Shown here piece after piece: positions 43,016 through 51,809 of a stretch of 64,000 nucleotides of DNA; positions within the stretch are counted from its first letter, which is position 1, and every line of letters starts with the position of its first letter. This stretch comes from Bacillota bacterium (GTDB taxonomy: Bacteria > Bacillota > Clostridia > Lachnospirales > Lachnospiraceae): contig JAEZZO010000003.1 in NCBI GenBank assembly GCA_023418475.1, positions 42,568 through 106,567 on the forward strand, given 5' to 3'. Both the position numbers and the translations under genes were made by a program. The notes below the pieces were generated by a model. That model was not told the DNA's origin, searched no databases, and saw only the letters and a list, made by a program, of their open reading frames with translations.

Positions 43016-43049
43016 CAGCCATGTTTCAAGGATTACCGAAACATGGCTG
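43016..43049 (-). terminator. Hairpin between oppA and oppB
   Basis: CAGCCATGTTTC (43016-43027) and GAAACATGGCTG (43038-43049) form a perfect 12-bp stem. On the minus strand it lies just after the oppA stop and before oppB, without a T-tract. Likely a partial terminator or mRNA stabiliser giving excess OppA. Confidence 0.7.
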
Positions 43050-43065
43050 CCTTAAGAATTCAAGT

Positions 43066-44988
43066 TTATTTGCTAGCTAATTGAATATTAAAAAGACCAG
43101 CGATACCATAGCCGTCTGACAATATCAACGGAGGAATATTCTTGCCATCATCTGCTTCCGGATAACCAGTCCAAACAGATTCGTTAACAGCATGGAACAT
43201 AGTCGGTCTATACATAAGTGCAAAGGAAGGTACATCTGTTAAATAAATCTTAACAGCTTCTGTATAGTATGCTTTTAACTTAGCAGCGTCTGTTTCTCCA
43301 GGAATTAATTTAATTAATTCATCAACTCTCTTATTCTTGTAATGTCCCCAGTTACCGGACCAGTTACCTTCAACACCGTTAAATTCCGAGCTCATCATCT
43401 GGCGTACACGGCCCCAAGGCTGAGAAGGTGTAGATCCATTCGGAGACCACATGAAAATATCATAATCCTTCTGTTTTGCTGCAGTAAATACTGTCTGATA
43501 AACATTCCATTCAGGGTAATTTGTGGTAATATCAATACCAATATTCTTACCAGCGGCAGCTACGATTTCCATAGAAGCCATCCAGTCACTCCAGCCATTC
43601 GGACAGCAAGCCTTATAAGAAAGCTTTTTACCCTTATATTCACGCCATCCATCACCATCTGTATCCTTAATACCTGCTTTATCAAGTAAAGCTTTTGCAC
43701 CTTCAACATCATTGCCAGCAAATTGTAAATCCTTGACTGCATCATGATCAAAGGTAGCCTGCTCACCAGTGGTCGGATTCATTAAAGAACGAGGCACATC
43801 AGCAAAGGTAGGTGACTGACCTGTCATGGCACTCTTGTTGATCTTATCGTAATCAACAGCCATTGCAATTGCTTTACGAACATTTACATTATCAAGGCCA
43901 TAGGAACTTAAATTGAACCAAGCGGTAGGCATTGTAGCACAAACACCATAAGGCGGTGTATCCATGTAAGTAGATATCGGAAGTCCATCTTTCTCCCATA
44001 AATCCTGAATATTAGTAATATACTGCTGATCTACATCAACATCACCAGCCTTAAATGCAACTTCTGTGGCAGCGTTATCTTTATAGATTGTATGGCAGAT
44101 ATACTTAGGTGCAGGAAGTTTTCCCCACATTGAAGCATCCTGACCCCAATACTTGTCATCACGAATGAAAACAACCTTGTGATTATCAGCAAAATACTTC
44201 GTATATGGACCGGACCAAACTACATCGTCGCTGCGATCCTTTTTAATTTTCGCTTCGTCTTCGCCGCAACGAGCTTCAAGAGTCTGAAGCCAAGCTTTCT
44301 GTAATACATAAGCAGTACTGATATACTCTTGAACTATTAAAGGATTAACAGCTTTTCCCTTACTATCCAGTTTAGCTTTAAAAACAACTGTCTGAGGATC
44401 TTTCGCAGTAACGCTCTCGAAATACGGAGCATAACCTACACCAAGAGCTGTATTATACTTTTTATTTGTATCAAAAGTATAAACGACATCATCAGCAGTA
44501 ATTGGAGTACCATCGCTCCATTTTGCAGCCGGTTTGATCTTTACCGTAAGTTCTGTTCTGGTATCATTCCAAACAGGAGCACCATCAGCAAGTAAAGGCT
44601 GCTGTGAATTATCAAGATTGTTGAACATGTATAATGTCTCAAGCATTATACAACGAGATCCTGCATTAGACTGTGTAAAGAACATTGCGTTATTTACATT
44701 ATCATTTAACGGATTCCAACCATTAATAGCATTATACTGCAGACCGCCATAATATAGTGTCTCCGTTCTTGGCAGCTGGTTCGGATCTGCCTTCTCCGTC
44801 TCAGCAGCCGCTGTTGGTGCGGTTGTTGCTGTCGGAGCAGTAGTTGCCTCTACTTTAGTAGGTGCAGTTGTTGGTGTTGTTGCATTGCTGGTGTCTTCTG
44901 CCTTTTCTTTTTTACAGCCTGATAACATAGACATTACCATAACCATAGAAAGAAGAACCACCAGTACTTTCTTAGTTCTCTTTTTCAT
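43066..44988 (-). CDS. oppA: Extracellular solute-binding lipoprotein OppA-like
   Basis: 640 residues. A lipoprotein signal peptide (basic start, hydrophobic run, lipobox LSGC with C25) anchors the protein outside the cell. A Thr/Ala/Pro-rich linker (about 35-68) precedes the family 5 binding domain (LLADGAPVWNDTRTELTVKI, the SDGTPITADDVVYTF motif near 155). The Gly/Asn/Trp-rich mature part resembles the large Opp-type proteins that bind cello- or xylo-oligosaccharides in some anaerobes as well as peptides, so the substrate is open. Preceded by a promoter and a long structured leader. Confidence 0.9.
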   Translation of the reverse strand: MKKRTKKVLVVLLSMVMVMSMLSGCKKEKAEDTSNATTPTTAPTKVEATTAPTATTAPTAAAETEKADPNQLPRTETLYYGGLQYNAINGWNPLNDNVNNAMFFTQSNAGSRCIMLETLYMFNNLDNSQQPLLADGAPVWNDTRTELTVKIKPAAKWSDGTPITADDVVYTFDTNKKYNTALGVGYAPYFESVTAKDPQTVVFKAKLDSKGKAVNPLIVQEYISTAYVLQKAWLQTLEARCGEDEAKIKKDRSDDVVWSGPYTKYFADNHKVVFIRDDKYWGQDASMWGKLPAPKYICHTIYKDNAATEVAFKAGDVDVDQQYITNIQDLWEKDGLPISTYMDTPPYGVCATMPTAWFNLSSYGLDNVNVRKAIAMAVDYDKINKSAMTGQSPTFADVPRSLMNPTTGEQATFDHDAVKDLQFAGNDVEGAKALLDKAGIKDTDGDGWREYKGKKLSYKACCPNGWSDWMASMEIVAAAGKNIGIDITTNYPEWNVYQTVFTAAKQKDYDIFMWSPNGSTPSQPWGRVRQMMSSEFNGVEGNWSGNWGHYKNKRVDELIKLIPGETDAAKLKAYYTEAVKIYLTDVPSFALMYRPTMFHAVNESVWTGYPEADDGKNIPPLILSDGYGIAGLFNIQLASK

Positions 44989-45361
44989 TATACTTCCCTC
45001 CTAATTATTTTATCGCAATAACCGTTTACGGTTAATAACGAGCATCTTGAGATCGGGGGTAGATTATCTGATCACATCGAAAACTGGCACTCGTAAAAGT
45101 GTCTCCAGGTTCCCGCTCCGGATATTCTCCGGCATTAAACAGCAAGGCTTGCCTGTATCAGATAATACTCCGTTTCATCCCGATTAAAGAATACATTAAA
45201 TTAGTTTACTCCCTGTTACTTGTATCAATTTATATATGTCATTCAGACAACTGCTGTCATACGTCTCATATTCACAAAGAAAAAATGAGTTCCCCACGCA
45301 TAAGGCAGTATATGTATAAAGTTATATATTACTTAATAATACCTTTTTAGCACTATATCAC
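44989..45361 (-). ncRNA. Long 5' leader of the opp operon
   Basis: About 370 nt between the predicted start (45361) and oppA. It holds several potential stems: CTCAT/ATGAG (45263-45287 area), the closed multi-stem element at 45063-45166, and AACCGT/ACGGTT (45020-45033) close to the RBS. Such a long, structured, gene-free leader suggests RNA-based control. I found no signature of the TPP, SAM, FMN, lysine, c-di-GMP or c-di-AMP classes. Confidence 0.55.
45063..45166 (-). ncRNA. Candidate riboswitch-like structured element in the opp leader
   Basis: A perfect 10-bp closing stem is formed by ATTATCTGAT (45063-45072) and ATCAGATAAT (45157-45166), enclosing two more hairpins: CCGGA/TCCGG (45118-45132) and CTGG-CACT/AGTG-CCAG (45084-45108). 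Between them lies an unpaired GC-containing segment. One closing stem plus two internal hairpins is the usual look of a ligand-binding RNA. Class unassigned. Confidence 0.55.
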
Positions 45362-45367
45362 TATAAC

Positions 45368-45396
45368 AGTATAATTTTTATTGGTTGATTTGTCAA
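45368..45396 (-). promoter_or_regulatory. Promoter of the opp operon
   Basis: Minus strand -35 TTGACA (45391-45396), 17-bp spacer, -10 TATACT (45368-45373). Predicted start near 45361, 373 bases before the oppA ATG. Confidence 0.8.
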
Positions 45397-45704
45397 TGTT
45401 TTATTTAAAATTATTGCATTTACTTTATTTTTCCCTGTTTTATTAGTAAATTTCATCAAATAAATACCTATATAATTCGTCATTTTGTTGTTTTCATGTA
45501 TTTTTTATTAAATTCATGTTATTTTTTTACATGTGCAATATCACAACATCAGGACATGATTTCTTCCCCAATACTTAATAATATTTTAGCACATTGTATC
45601 CAAAAATGAAATGTTTTTTTAATTATTTTTGAATAATATTTATAACTCAGCTATTTATTACATACAACATTCCCATATTATAGTAATTTATACAGTTATA
45701 TTTA

Positions 45705-46436
45705 CTATAAACAATACCATTTCTGCCCCTCTCGGCTTATTTCTACAACTTCGGTATCAGTATTTATTTTTCTTTCTTCTTTGAATTGTTGTATTATCGA
45801 TGACTGTCCCCAGAAATGCATCGGGAATACATATCTCACCTTTGCTGTACTTAGAAAGCACTCCGGCCCCATATAGTACCACTCTTTCAACCTGGGATCC
45901 AAAGGTATAAAAGCAATATCAATAACAATATTTCTTAATGACTCCATTACCCTTCCAAACATCGCTGTCATATTGTTATTATATTGCTTGGTTTCGCCTT
46001 TCCATACCCATAGATTAAGATCCCCTGCATGATAAACTGTTTTCCCACAATAATTCACCAGAAAAGCGACCCCACAGTCAGTCGATTTTAATGTTTTCAG
46101 TATCAGTCTCTCCTGCTTCTGATCAAGCAGTACATATTCACTTGACGGTTTAACGGATAATATCTTGGCAAACAACTCCTCAGTCATTCCAAACTTTAAG
46201 ACTTTGTCCCTCGTCAATCTGATGTCAGAAGACAATATATACTGAATGTTTTTATATTTTTGATGCAAAGTAAAAATATGAGGATTAAAATGATCTTCAT
46301 GTTTATGGCTGACAAATACAAATATTTTTTTATCAGCATGCATTACAGGGATCTCTCCCTGATAATAATCAAAAAGGAAATAGCAGTTTTCCCATTCTAT
46401 TAAAAAGCCACTATGTCCTATATATGTAATTTCCAT
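45705..46436 (-). CDS. MBL-fold metallohydrolase
   Basis: 243 residues in the metallo-beta-lactamase fold, with the zinc motif SHKHEDHF (HxHxDH type) near residue 51, an N-terminal GHSGFLIEWEN and the second-site VYHAGDLNLW segment near 135. The short form with a C-terminal HFWGQS resembles the UlaG/YcjG-like cytosolic metal-dependent hydrolases. No signal peptide. RBS GGGG 7 nt upstream. The 3' flank (45397-45704) is AT-rich without other features. Substrate unknown. Confidence 0.87.
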   Translation of the reverse strand: MEITYIGHSGFLIEWENCYFLFDYYQGEIPVMHADKKIFVFVSHKHEDHFNPHIFTLHQKYKNIQYILSSDIRLTRDKVLKFGMTEELFAKILSVKPSSEYVLLDQKQERLILKTLKSTDCGVAFLVNYCGKTVYHAGDLNLWVWKGETKQYNNNMTAMFGRVMESLRNIVIDIAFIPLDPRLKEWYYMGPECFLSTAKVRYVFPMHFWGQSSIIQQFKEERKINTDTEVVEISREGQKWYCL

Positions 46437-46565
46437 CAGACATCCCCTTATTCTAATCGTTATATCATATCGCTTTCACCCGGTATTAATATGTACATGA
46501 AAGGTCTGAAATTCATTTTTAAACTAATATTAACGGATATATATTCAGATGGTGCAGACCGTTCT

Positions 46566-46596
46566 CTCCTGCTTACTTGTGTTTGGTAAACAGGAG
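46566..46596. other. Stem-loop between MBL and small DUF3006-like gene
   Basis: CTCCTGCTTAC (46566-46576) and GTAAACAGGAG (46586-46596) pair with one mismatch. It lies just past the stop of the small gene at 46610-46786, but there is no T-tract, so termination is uncertain. Confidence 0.4.
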
Positions 46597-46609
46597 AAGT
46601 GCTATTACT

Positions 46610-46786
46610 CTATTCCGAAAGGACACAGTATTCAAAGAACTCATAGATCAGTTTCGTTCCTTCCGATATTTCAGCCGGTAATATTGCTCTTGCAACAAGC
46701 TTTAAATCATTATCGGATATGTCCGTTCTCTTTAAATATGCATAATCCCCATCTATACTATCCACTACATATTTCCAAGTATCCAT
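46610..46786 (-). CDS. Small DUF3006-like protein (58 residues)
   Basis: A short gene on the minus strand: ATG at 46784-46786, TAG at 46610-46612, GAGG 6 nt upstream. The protein has the pattern YVVDSIDGDYAYLKR near the start, LVARAILPAEISEGTKL in the middle, and an acidic end. This resembles the DUF3006 pattern (a VIDR-x-E-x-DYA-x-L strand followed by LP-x-x-x-EG). Function unknown for the family. It fills what otherwise looks like an empty gap. Confidence 0.75.
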   Translation of the reverse strand: MDTWKYVVDSIDGDYAYLKRTDISDNDLKLVARAILPAEISEGTKLIYEFFEYCVLSE

Positions 46787-46910
46787 GTTTACCTCATTTC
46801 TACTGCAATTTTTGCGTCCATCCCCCGGAAGGGAATTTATTTCATAGGACGAACGTTCCTGTAAAATGAAACAAAAGCATAACCAGATTTTGCTGGCTTA
46901 AATACTTTTC

Positions 46911-47360
46911 TTAACAAACTCTGACCGGCAGCTTCATTACAATTTTGGTATAGGATTGTTCCTGCTCTATATGCCGTATCGGTTTATGTCCGTCATGAGG
47001 GAATGCAATATAACACATACCCGCCGTTATACTCATAGTATGGTGTGTGTCACCGAGATAGCGAGCAGCATCTTTTTCTTCATCATATGCTGTCTCTTCC
47101 TTTAAGTCTGATAATTCCTCCCACGCCACATCCTCACTGCCTTCTACCATTATTTGAATATCAACGTATTTTCTATGTGCCTCAAAAGTGCCTTCCCACA
47201 TAGGATTTGTTGTTCCCTTTTGAACCATATAAAAACCACCTTCAAACTCATATCTTCCTACTTCCAGGTTTTCCAGTTTTTGAATTGCTTCCATTCCCTT
47301 CTCCAGATTTTCAATCATTGGACTGTAAAACAATAGATTTGAATATTTATCAATTATCAT
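46911..47360 (-). CDS. YhcH/YjgK/YiaL-family (DUF386) protein
   Basis: 149 residues with the cupin-like family pattern: FEGGFYMVQKGTT, EAHRKYVDIQIMVEGSEDVAW (metal-binding His-x-x-x-x-x-Asp) and the C-terminal FPHDGHKPIRH, a second His/Asp/His group. Family members are linked to sialic acid and other sugar utilisation (anomerase-like roles have been proposed). RBS GGAG 4 nt upstream. Neighbours do not form an obvious sugar operon; the oxidoreductase and AraC pair lies 4 kb away. Confidence 0.88.
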   Translation of the reverse strand: MIIDKYSNLLFYSPMIENLEKGMEAIQKLENLEVGRYEFEGGFYMVQKGTTNPMWEGTFEAHRKYVDIQIMVEGSEDVAWEELSDLKEETAYDEEKDAARYLGDTHHTMSITAGMCYIAFPHDGHKPIRHIEQEQSYTKIVMKLPVRVC

Positions 47361-47462
47361 TTTTCTCCATTCCTGTGCACCTTTTGCACATATAAGTTAT
47401 CTTGTAAAACAATTTCATCACATGGTATTACTGTCGTATATAATATTTATGAGTTGAACAGC

Positions 47463-48227
47463 CTAAATTAACAGTCGAACAGAAGCAATGGCTGTCATTA
47501 CAATTACCAGATAGCGAAAATATTTTTCGTTTATTTTTTTTAATATATAAGCCCCTAAAATGGCTCCCAGTGTAATTACCGGTATCATGATCAGCGCTGT
47601 CAGCAATGACTTTAATCCAATATTATGCCAGATAAAGACTTGTAGCGGAACCTTCGTAAAATTAATCAGGAAGAAAAAGCATGCATTTATACCCATAAAA
47701 TTATTTTTCTTAAAGCCTAAGGCTAATAAATAAACACTGAAAATCGGACCTGCTGCATTACCGATCATAGAGGAAAAACCGCTCAGTACACCAACAATGA
47801 TGTAGAACCAGGCCTTATCCGGTACTTTCAGATTTTGCCCTATTAATTCCATATAAATCAGTATACCTAAACATATTAAGATGATGCCTCCTATCATTTT
47901 AATAAAAAGATCATCACTGATATATTTTCCTATCGCAGCTCCAAAAGCAAGTCCTACCAATGCCCAAGGCAAAGGAACAATTATTTTTTTCCATTCTGCA
48001 CTCCGGTGGTAATACCAGATTGCAAATAGATCGCCTATTAGCAGCATCGGAAGCATAATGCCTGTTGAATCCTTTCCGCCAAAGGCAGCAGCAAGAAGTG
48101 GGATTGCCAGCATCATAACTCCACCGATACCTGTTTTTGAAAATCCTACCAAAATAGCCGCTAAAACTACACTCACCCACTGCATACTGTTCCAATCAAG
48201 AATCTGAGTCATACTATTATGTAACAT
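47463..48227 (-). CDS. TauE/SafE-family membrane permease
   Basis: 254 residues with about eight transmembrane helices. The first half contains SKTGIGGVMMLAIPLLA and the second GVLSGFSSMIGNAAGPIFSVYLL, the paired Gly-rich motifs of the TauE/SafE (sulfite/sulfonate exporter) family. AAGGAG lies 11 nt before the ATG. Exported or imported anion unknown; the family covers sulfite, sulfoacetate and related organic anions. Confidence 0.88.
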   Translation of the reverse strand: MLHNSMTQILDWNSMQWVSVVLAAILVGFSKTGIGGVMMLAIPLLAAAFGGKDSTGIMLPMLLIGDLFAIWYYHRSAEWKKIIVPLPWALVGLAFGAAIGKYISDDLFIKMIGGIILICLGILIYMELIGQNLKVPDKAWFYIIVGVLSGFSSMIGNAAGPIFSVYLLALGFKKNNFMGINACFFFLINFTKVPLQVFIWHNIGLKSLLTALIMIPVITLGAILGAYILKKINEKYFRYLVIVMTAIASVRLLI

Positions 48228-48568
48228 TCCTAGAAACTCCTTTGTGCATCAAATATTAGTATTCCAAGATAAAAAAAATACCAATAAATTATTTGTTTTC
48301 TATTTTACCCCCATCCTACCTTTCGCGCAATATAATTGTAAGAACAAGTGTCAAATTCTCACGCTGATTTTTCAGCACCAGGTTAATATAAATCCGCGTG
48401 AGAATTAGACAGCCTCCTATAATTACCAACTACAGGCAGCCATGGAAGGCCCGTTATGCGCCATATGAATACAGATAGATACATATACATCCCATACATA
48501 GATTTCTGGCTTTTGTAGGGTAAGTCATTGTAATAGATCTGCTAACGAGATATATCAATGTATTTCTA
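48228..48568. other. Intergenic region with palindromic element
   Basis: 341 bases without a gene. It contains the second copy of the palindromic repeat (48348-48417); the sequence around 48480-48512 bears a faint resemblance to the 78-bp repeat core that I do not count. Confidence 0.45.
48348..48417 (+). repeat. About 70-bp palindromic dispersed element (copy 2)
   Basis: Same layout as 27646-27716: terminal arms TGTCAAATTCTCACGC (48349-48364) and GCGTGAGAATTAGACA (48396-48411), then GCCTCC. Flanking sequence on either side differs from copy 1, so only the element is shared. Confidence 0.85.
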
Positions 48569-48919
48569 TCAAGGCAGTATACCAGGCGGCGGGCAGCTTG
48601 GAGGACATGATGATGGCAGATTTGATGCATTCGGATATGACAGACAATTTATGCACTGTAATTTGTTGATTTCCTCCAATTTATATTCCAGTATCATTTC
48701 AAGTTTAAAAACCTTTGCCAGTGTTTCTGTTATTGAAGAATTTAACGCTATTATATCCTGAACGCAAACATTTCTCATTTGAAATGCTTCCTGGAGCTTA
48801 TCACCTTCCGCATTTATGATATGTGCCAAACCGGCTTCCTGAAGAGCCATAGATTCTAATATATCTGTAATCGCCTGGCATGGACTAGTATTTGTTGATG
48901 CGACATTTGGTGTTGACAA
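48569..48919 (-). CDS. Small protein of unknown function with a Cys-Pro tail
   Basis: 116 residues from a TTG start ending at 48919, preceded by GAAGGAAGGG 6 nt upstream; the frame continues 39 bases further but with no RBS. A central helical region (SMALQEAGLAHIINAEGDKLQ) is of a kind I have seen in small Clostridia/Bacilli proteins, possibly spore-associated. The C-terminus is Ser/Cys/Pro-rich (SSCPPSCPPPG). No named domain. It could be an outer spore protein; this is inference from composition only. Confidence 0.7.
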   Translation of the reverse strand: MSTPNVASTNTSPCQAITDILESMALQEAGLAHIINAEGDKLQEAFQMRNVCVQDIIALNSSITETLAKVFKLEMILEYKLEEINKLQCINCLSYPNASNLPSSCPPSCPPPGILP

Positions 48920-49316
48920 GTGAAACCCTTCCTTCTTTCTTATACTTGAAACAGACAAAATATTGCTTATTTCTAATAATTATTATATTCTTCGATTAAA
49001 TACCGTGTTACACTTCTTTGCATTTTATTCTATAATTAATACTACTGTCGTTACAGTCCTATGATCAAATACTCTGTACTGATACGGATTTCCATATTGT
49101 TTAGTGCAGTAATGCTATCTGCTTTATAGATTACGTTAAATATTATGCCGGCATTTACAATCACGCAGCCAAACTGTATAATATATCATACTGTAACCAT
49201 TATAATTATTTACTCTGTAAAACATAAATGCAAATATCCCCGAAATCTTATTCTGTAATCATAACAGTAATAGGAACTCATAAGCATAAAATCCACACAG
49301 AAAAGGAGTGCAAAAA
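48920..49316. other. Divergent intergenic region
   Basis: 397 AT-rich bases between two divergent genes, holding the promoter at 49154-49182. No repeats or hairpins of note. Confidence 0.45.
49154..49182 (+). promoter_or_regulatory. Promoter of the DUF512 gene
   Basis: -35 TTTACA (49154-49159), 17-bp spacer, -10 TATAAT (49177-49182). Predicted leader about 130 nt. Confidence 0.7.
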
Positions 49317-50729
49317 ATGAAGAAAAAATATAACGGGCATTTAATAAAAACGGTAGCTCCTGATTCCATTGGAGAAGAGATGGAGATTGCTCCCGGAGAT
49401 TATCTTCTTACAATAAATAATGAAGAAATAAGTGATGTATTTGATTATCAATATCTGATCAAGGATGAATATATCGAGGTTATTATTCGTAAAAGTAATG
49501 GAGAGGAATGGCTTCTTGAAATAGACAAAAATTACGATGATGATCTGGGTATTGTTTTTGAAAATAGTATGATGAGTGATTATCGTTCCTGTCATAATAA
49601 GTGTATCTTCTGTTTTATTGATCAGATGCCGAAAGGAATGCGCGAAACCCTATATTTTAAGGATGACGATTCAAGATTATCCTTTCTCCAGGGTAATTAC
49701 ATTACCTTAACCAATATGAATGATAAGGATATTGACCGGATTATCCGCTATCATCTGGCTCCTATCAACATATCTGTTCAAACTACCAATCCTGAGCTCC
49801 GTAATAAGATGCTAAGTAATCGCTTTGCCGGAAGTGCTCTCAAGAATCTGGACAAATTATACGACGCTCACATTGAAATGAACGGTCAAATCGTACTATG
49901 CAAAGGCCTTAATGATGGTAGCGAGCTTGAAAGATCCATAAATGACCTATCCAAGTATCTACCTTTTATGCGAAGTGTGTCTGTAGTACCTGCCGGTATA
50001 ACGAAATTCCGTGAAGGTCTGTATCCTCTCGAATTGATTGATAAACAGGAGGCTGGTTGTGTTATTGACATGATTGAGGGGTTTCAGCAAGTATTTTATC
50101 AAAAATACGGACTTCATTTTATACATGCCAGCGACGAGTTTTATATTACCGCAGAGCGTGATTTTCCCGAAGAAAAACGCTATGACGGCTATATTCAGCT
50201 GGAAAACGGGGTTGGCATGATGCGACTTTTTATGAACGAGTTTCAGGAAGCCTTCGAAGTTATACTGCAATCAGACAAGTATAAAAGCCTGAAAAATACA
50301 AGCAGAAGCATTACCATAGCTACCGGAAAGCTTGCTTATCCAACTCTGCTCTCCTTCTCCGAGCAAATCATGCTGTCTTTTCCCGGTATTAAGATCAACG
50401 TAGTCTGGATCAGAAATGATTTCTTCGGAGAGACAATAACTGTAGCCGGATTGGTTACCGGACAGGATCTTATAAAACAGTTACAGGAAAAAAAGGACCA
50501 TGGGCTTGATTTAGGTGATAGTCTTATCATTCCTTCCAGTATGCTGCGGACTGGTGAGAATGTGTTTCTTGACGATGTAACAGGTGAAGAGGTCGAGAAA
50601 ACGCTGGCCATCAAGCTTATTCCTACAGAATCAAGTGGTAAGGAATTCTTGAATTGTGTATTGCATGCCGACTATAGAGCAGCAAGAAACAATGAAAACT
50701 TTGTTTATCTTAAAGCTTATGAGGAATAG
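49317..50729 (+). CDS. DUF512-family PDZ / radical-SAM-like protein
   Basis: 470 residues from the ATG at 49317 (AAGGAG 8 nt upstream). An N-terminal PDZ-like domain (1-70, with SIGEEMEIAPGDYLLTINNEEI) is followed by a radical-SAM-like core with CHNKCIFCFIDQMPKGM (CxxxCxxC, about 95-111) and a C-terminal DUF512 domain (TIATGKLAYPTLL, GLVTGQDLI). Proteins with this layout are widespread in Clostridia; their role is not known. Monocistronic with its own promoter. Confidence 0.9.
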   Translation: MKKKYNGHLIKTVAPDSIGEEMEIAPGDYLLTINNEEISDVFDYQYLIKDEYIEVIIRKSNGEEWLLEIDKNYDDDLGIVFENSMMSDYRSCHNKCIFCFIDQMPKGMRETLYFKDDDSRLSFLQGNYITLTNMNDKDIDRIIRYHLAPINISVQTTNPELRNKMLSNRFAGSALKNLDKLYDAHIEMNGQIVLCKGLNDGSELERSINDLSKYLPFMRSVSVVPAGITKFREGLYPLELIDKQEAGCVIDMIEGFQQVFYQKYGLHFIHASDEFYITAERDFPEEKRYDGYIQLENGVGMMRLFMNEFQEAFEVILQSDKYKSLKNTSRSITIATGKLAYPTLLSFSEQIMLSFPGIKINVVWIRNDFFGETITVAGLVTGQDLIKQLQEKKDHGLDLGDSLIIPSSMLRTGENVFLDDVTGEEVEKTLAIKLIPTESSGKEFLNCVLHADYRAARNNENFVYLKAYEE

Positions 50730-50786
50730 TGTTTCAATTTTATTGAGAAGATACAAGCTTCTCTGCTATTTTTTATTCTATAAATT

Positions 50787-51659
50787 TCATTTAATATTAA
50801 CTTTTTTCTCCATCCTTGGAGTTTCACCTGTAAGTTTTTGATAGATTCGATAAAAATTGGATAAATTCCGAAATCCACAATCAAGTGAAATTTCCAAAAT
50901 ACTTTTGTCGGTTGTTAAAATGAGCTTTCTTGCCTGTTGGGTTCGAAGCTCATTTAAATAATGAATAAATGAGCTTCCACAGGATTTCTTAAAATAGGCA
51001 GAGAAGTAACTTGTACTCATACAGCATAACTGTGCCATTTGATCCAGCGTTATCTTCTCCGCATAGTTATGATAAACATATAAAATAACAGGCTCTAAAC
51101 GTTTAGCTGCCTCTGCACGTATTTGAAAATCGACTATACTAAGGCCGGACATCACATAATATCTGGTCAGAAGTGTTAATATTTTGATGCTGTCAATCTG
51201 TATCATAAACTGATATCCGCAGGCTCTTTGAGCATATTCTTTTTCTATTGATATAATCAATTGTTTCAATTCTCCGGAATAGGTATCGCCTTCCTCAATA
51301 TAATTCTGATAATATCCTCCCTGTTCCAGAAATGTTTTTAAATATCTGCCATGATAATTTATCAGCATGTCACGGACAAAGGATAATGGAAACAGAATAA
51401 CCAATACCTCCATTGTATCGGTAAGTATTTCCCAGCCATGATACTGTGTCGGATTAAATAATATATAATCCCCTTCCTTAACACAGTAACTCTTCTCCCC
51501 GATATAATAAATTGCTTTTCCCTTCTTAATCGAGGTCAATTCATAACAGCTATGCCAGTGATACGTATTCTTAGCATTATCTGACCGTTTCAGGCAATAA
51601 GTATTGACAGTAAATGAAAACAGCGGATCAAATTCAAATTCTGAAGCATAGATACTCAT
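50787..51659 (-). CDS. AraC-family transcriptional regulator
   Basis: 290 residues. The cupin-like N-terminus (about 30-90) has YHWHSCYELTSIKKGKAIYYI and NPTQYHGWEI, metal- or sugar-binding His pairs. The C-terminal AraC domain (about 180-285) carries ITLDQMAQLCCMSTSYFSAYFK and ILEISLDCGFRNLSNFYRIYQ. RBS GGGAGG 10 nt upstream. It faces the Gfo/Idh gene across 283 bases that contain a dispersed repeat, so it is the best candidate for regulating it. Confidence 0.9.
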   Translation of the reverse strand: MSIYASEFEFDPLFSFTVNTYCLKRSDNAKNTYHWHSCYELTSIKKGKAIYYIGEKSYCVKEGDYILFNPTQYHGWEILTDTMEVLVILFPLSFVRDMLINYHGRYLKTFLEQGGYYQNYIEEGDTYSGELKQLIISIEKEYAQRACGYQFMIQIDSIKILTLLTRYYVMSGLSIVDFQIRAEAAKRLEPVILYVYHNYAEKITLDQMAQLCCMSTSYFSAYFKKSCGSSFIHYLNELRTQQARKLILTTDKSILEISLDCGFRNLSNFYRIYQKLTGETPRMEKKVNIK

Positions 51660-51809
51660 TACAATTTTCCTCCCATTATACTTTGTTTAAATTATACTAT
51701 TATATTTCAATTTAGTCTATACTCTTCTCATATTTCGTAAAATAATATAATAAAGGAGAAAAATAATAGAAGAAATCTTTCTTGCGATACGTTATGATTC
51801 CTATATATA

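Noticed and set aside
46851..46861. LexA-type box GAACGTTC near the YhcH gene
   Set aside because: The half sites lack the 4-base spacer of the Firmicute LexA box (GAACNNNNGTTC).
46549..46869. Plus-strand open frame of about 106 codons
   Set aside because: No RBS; it is antisense to the well-supported minus-strand gene at 46610-46786.
48480..48512. Further copy of the 78-bp repeat
   Set aside because: Only scattered identity to the core; too weak to separate from chance in AT-rich DNA.
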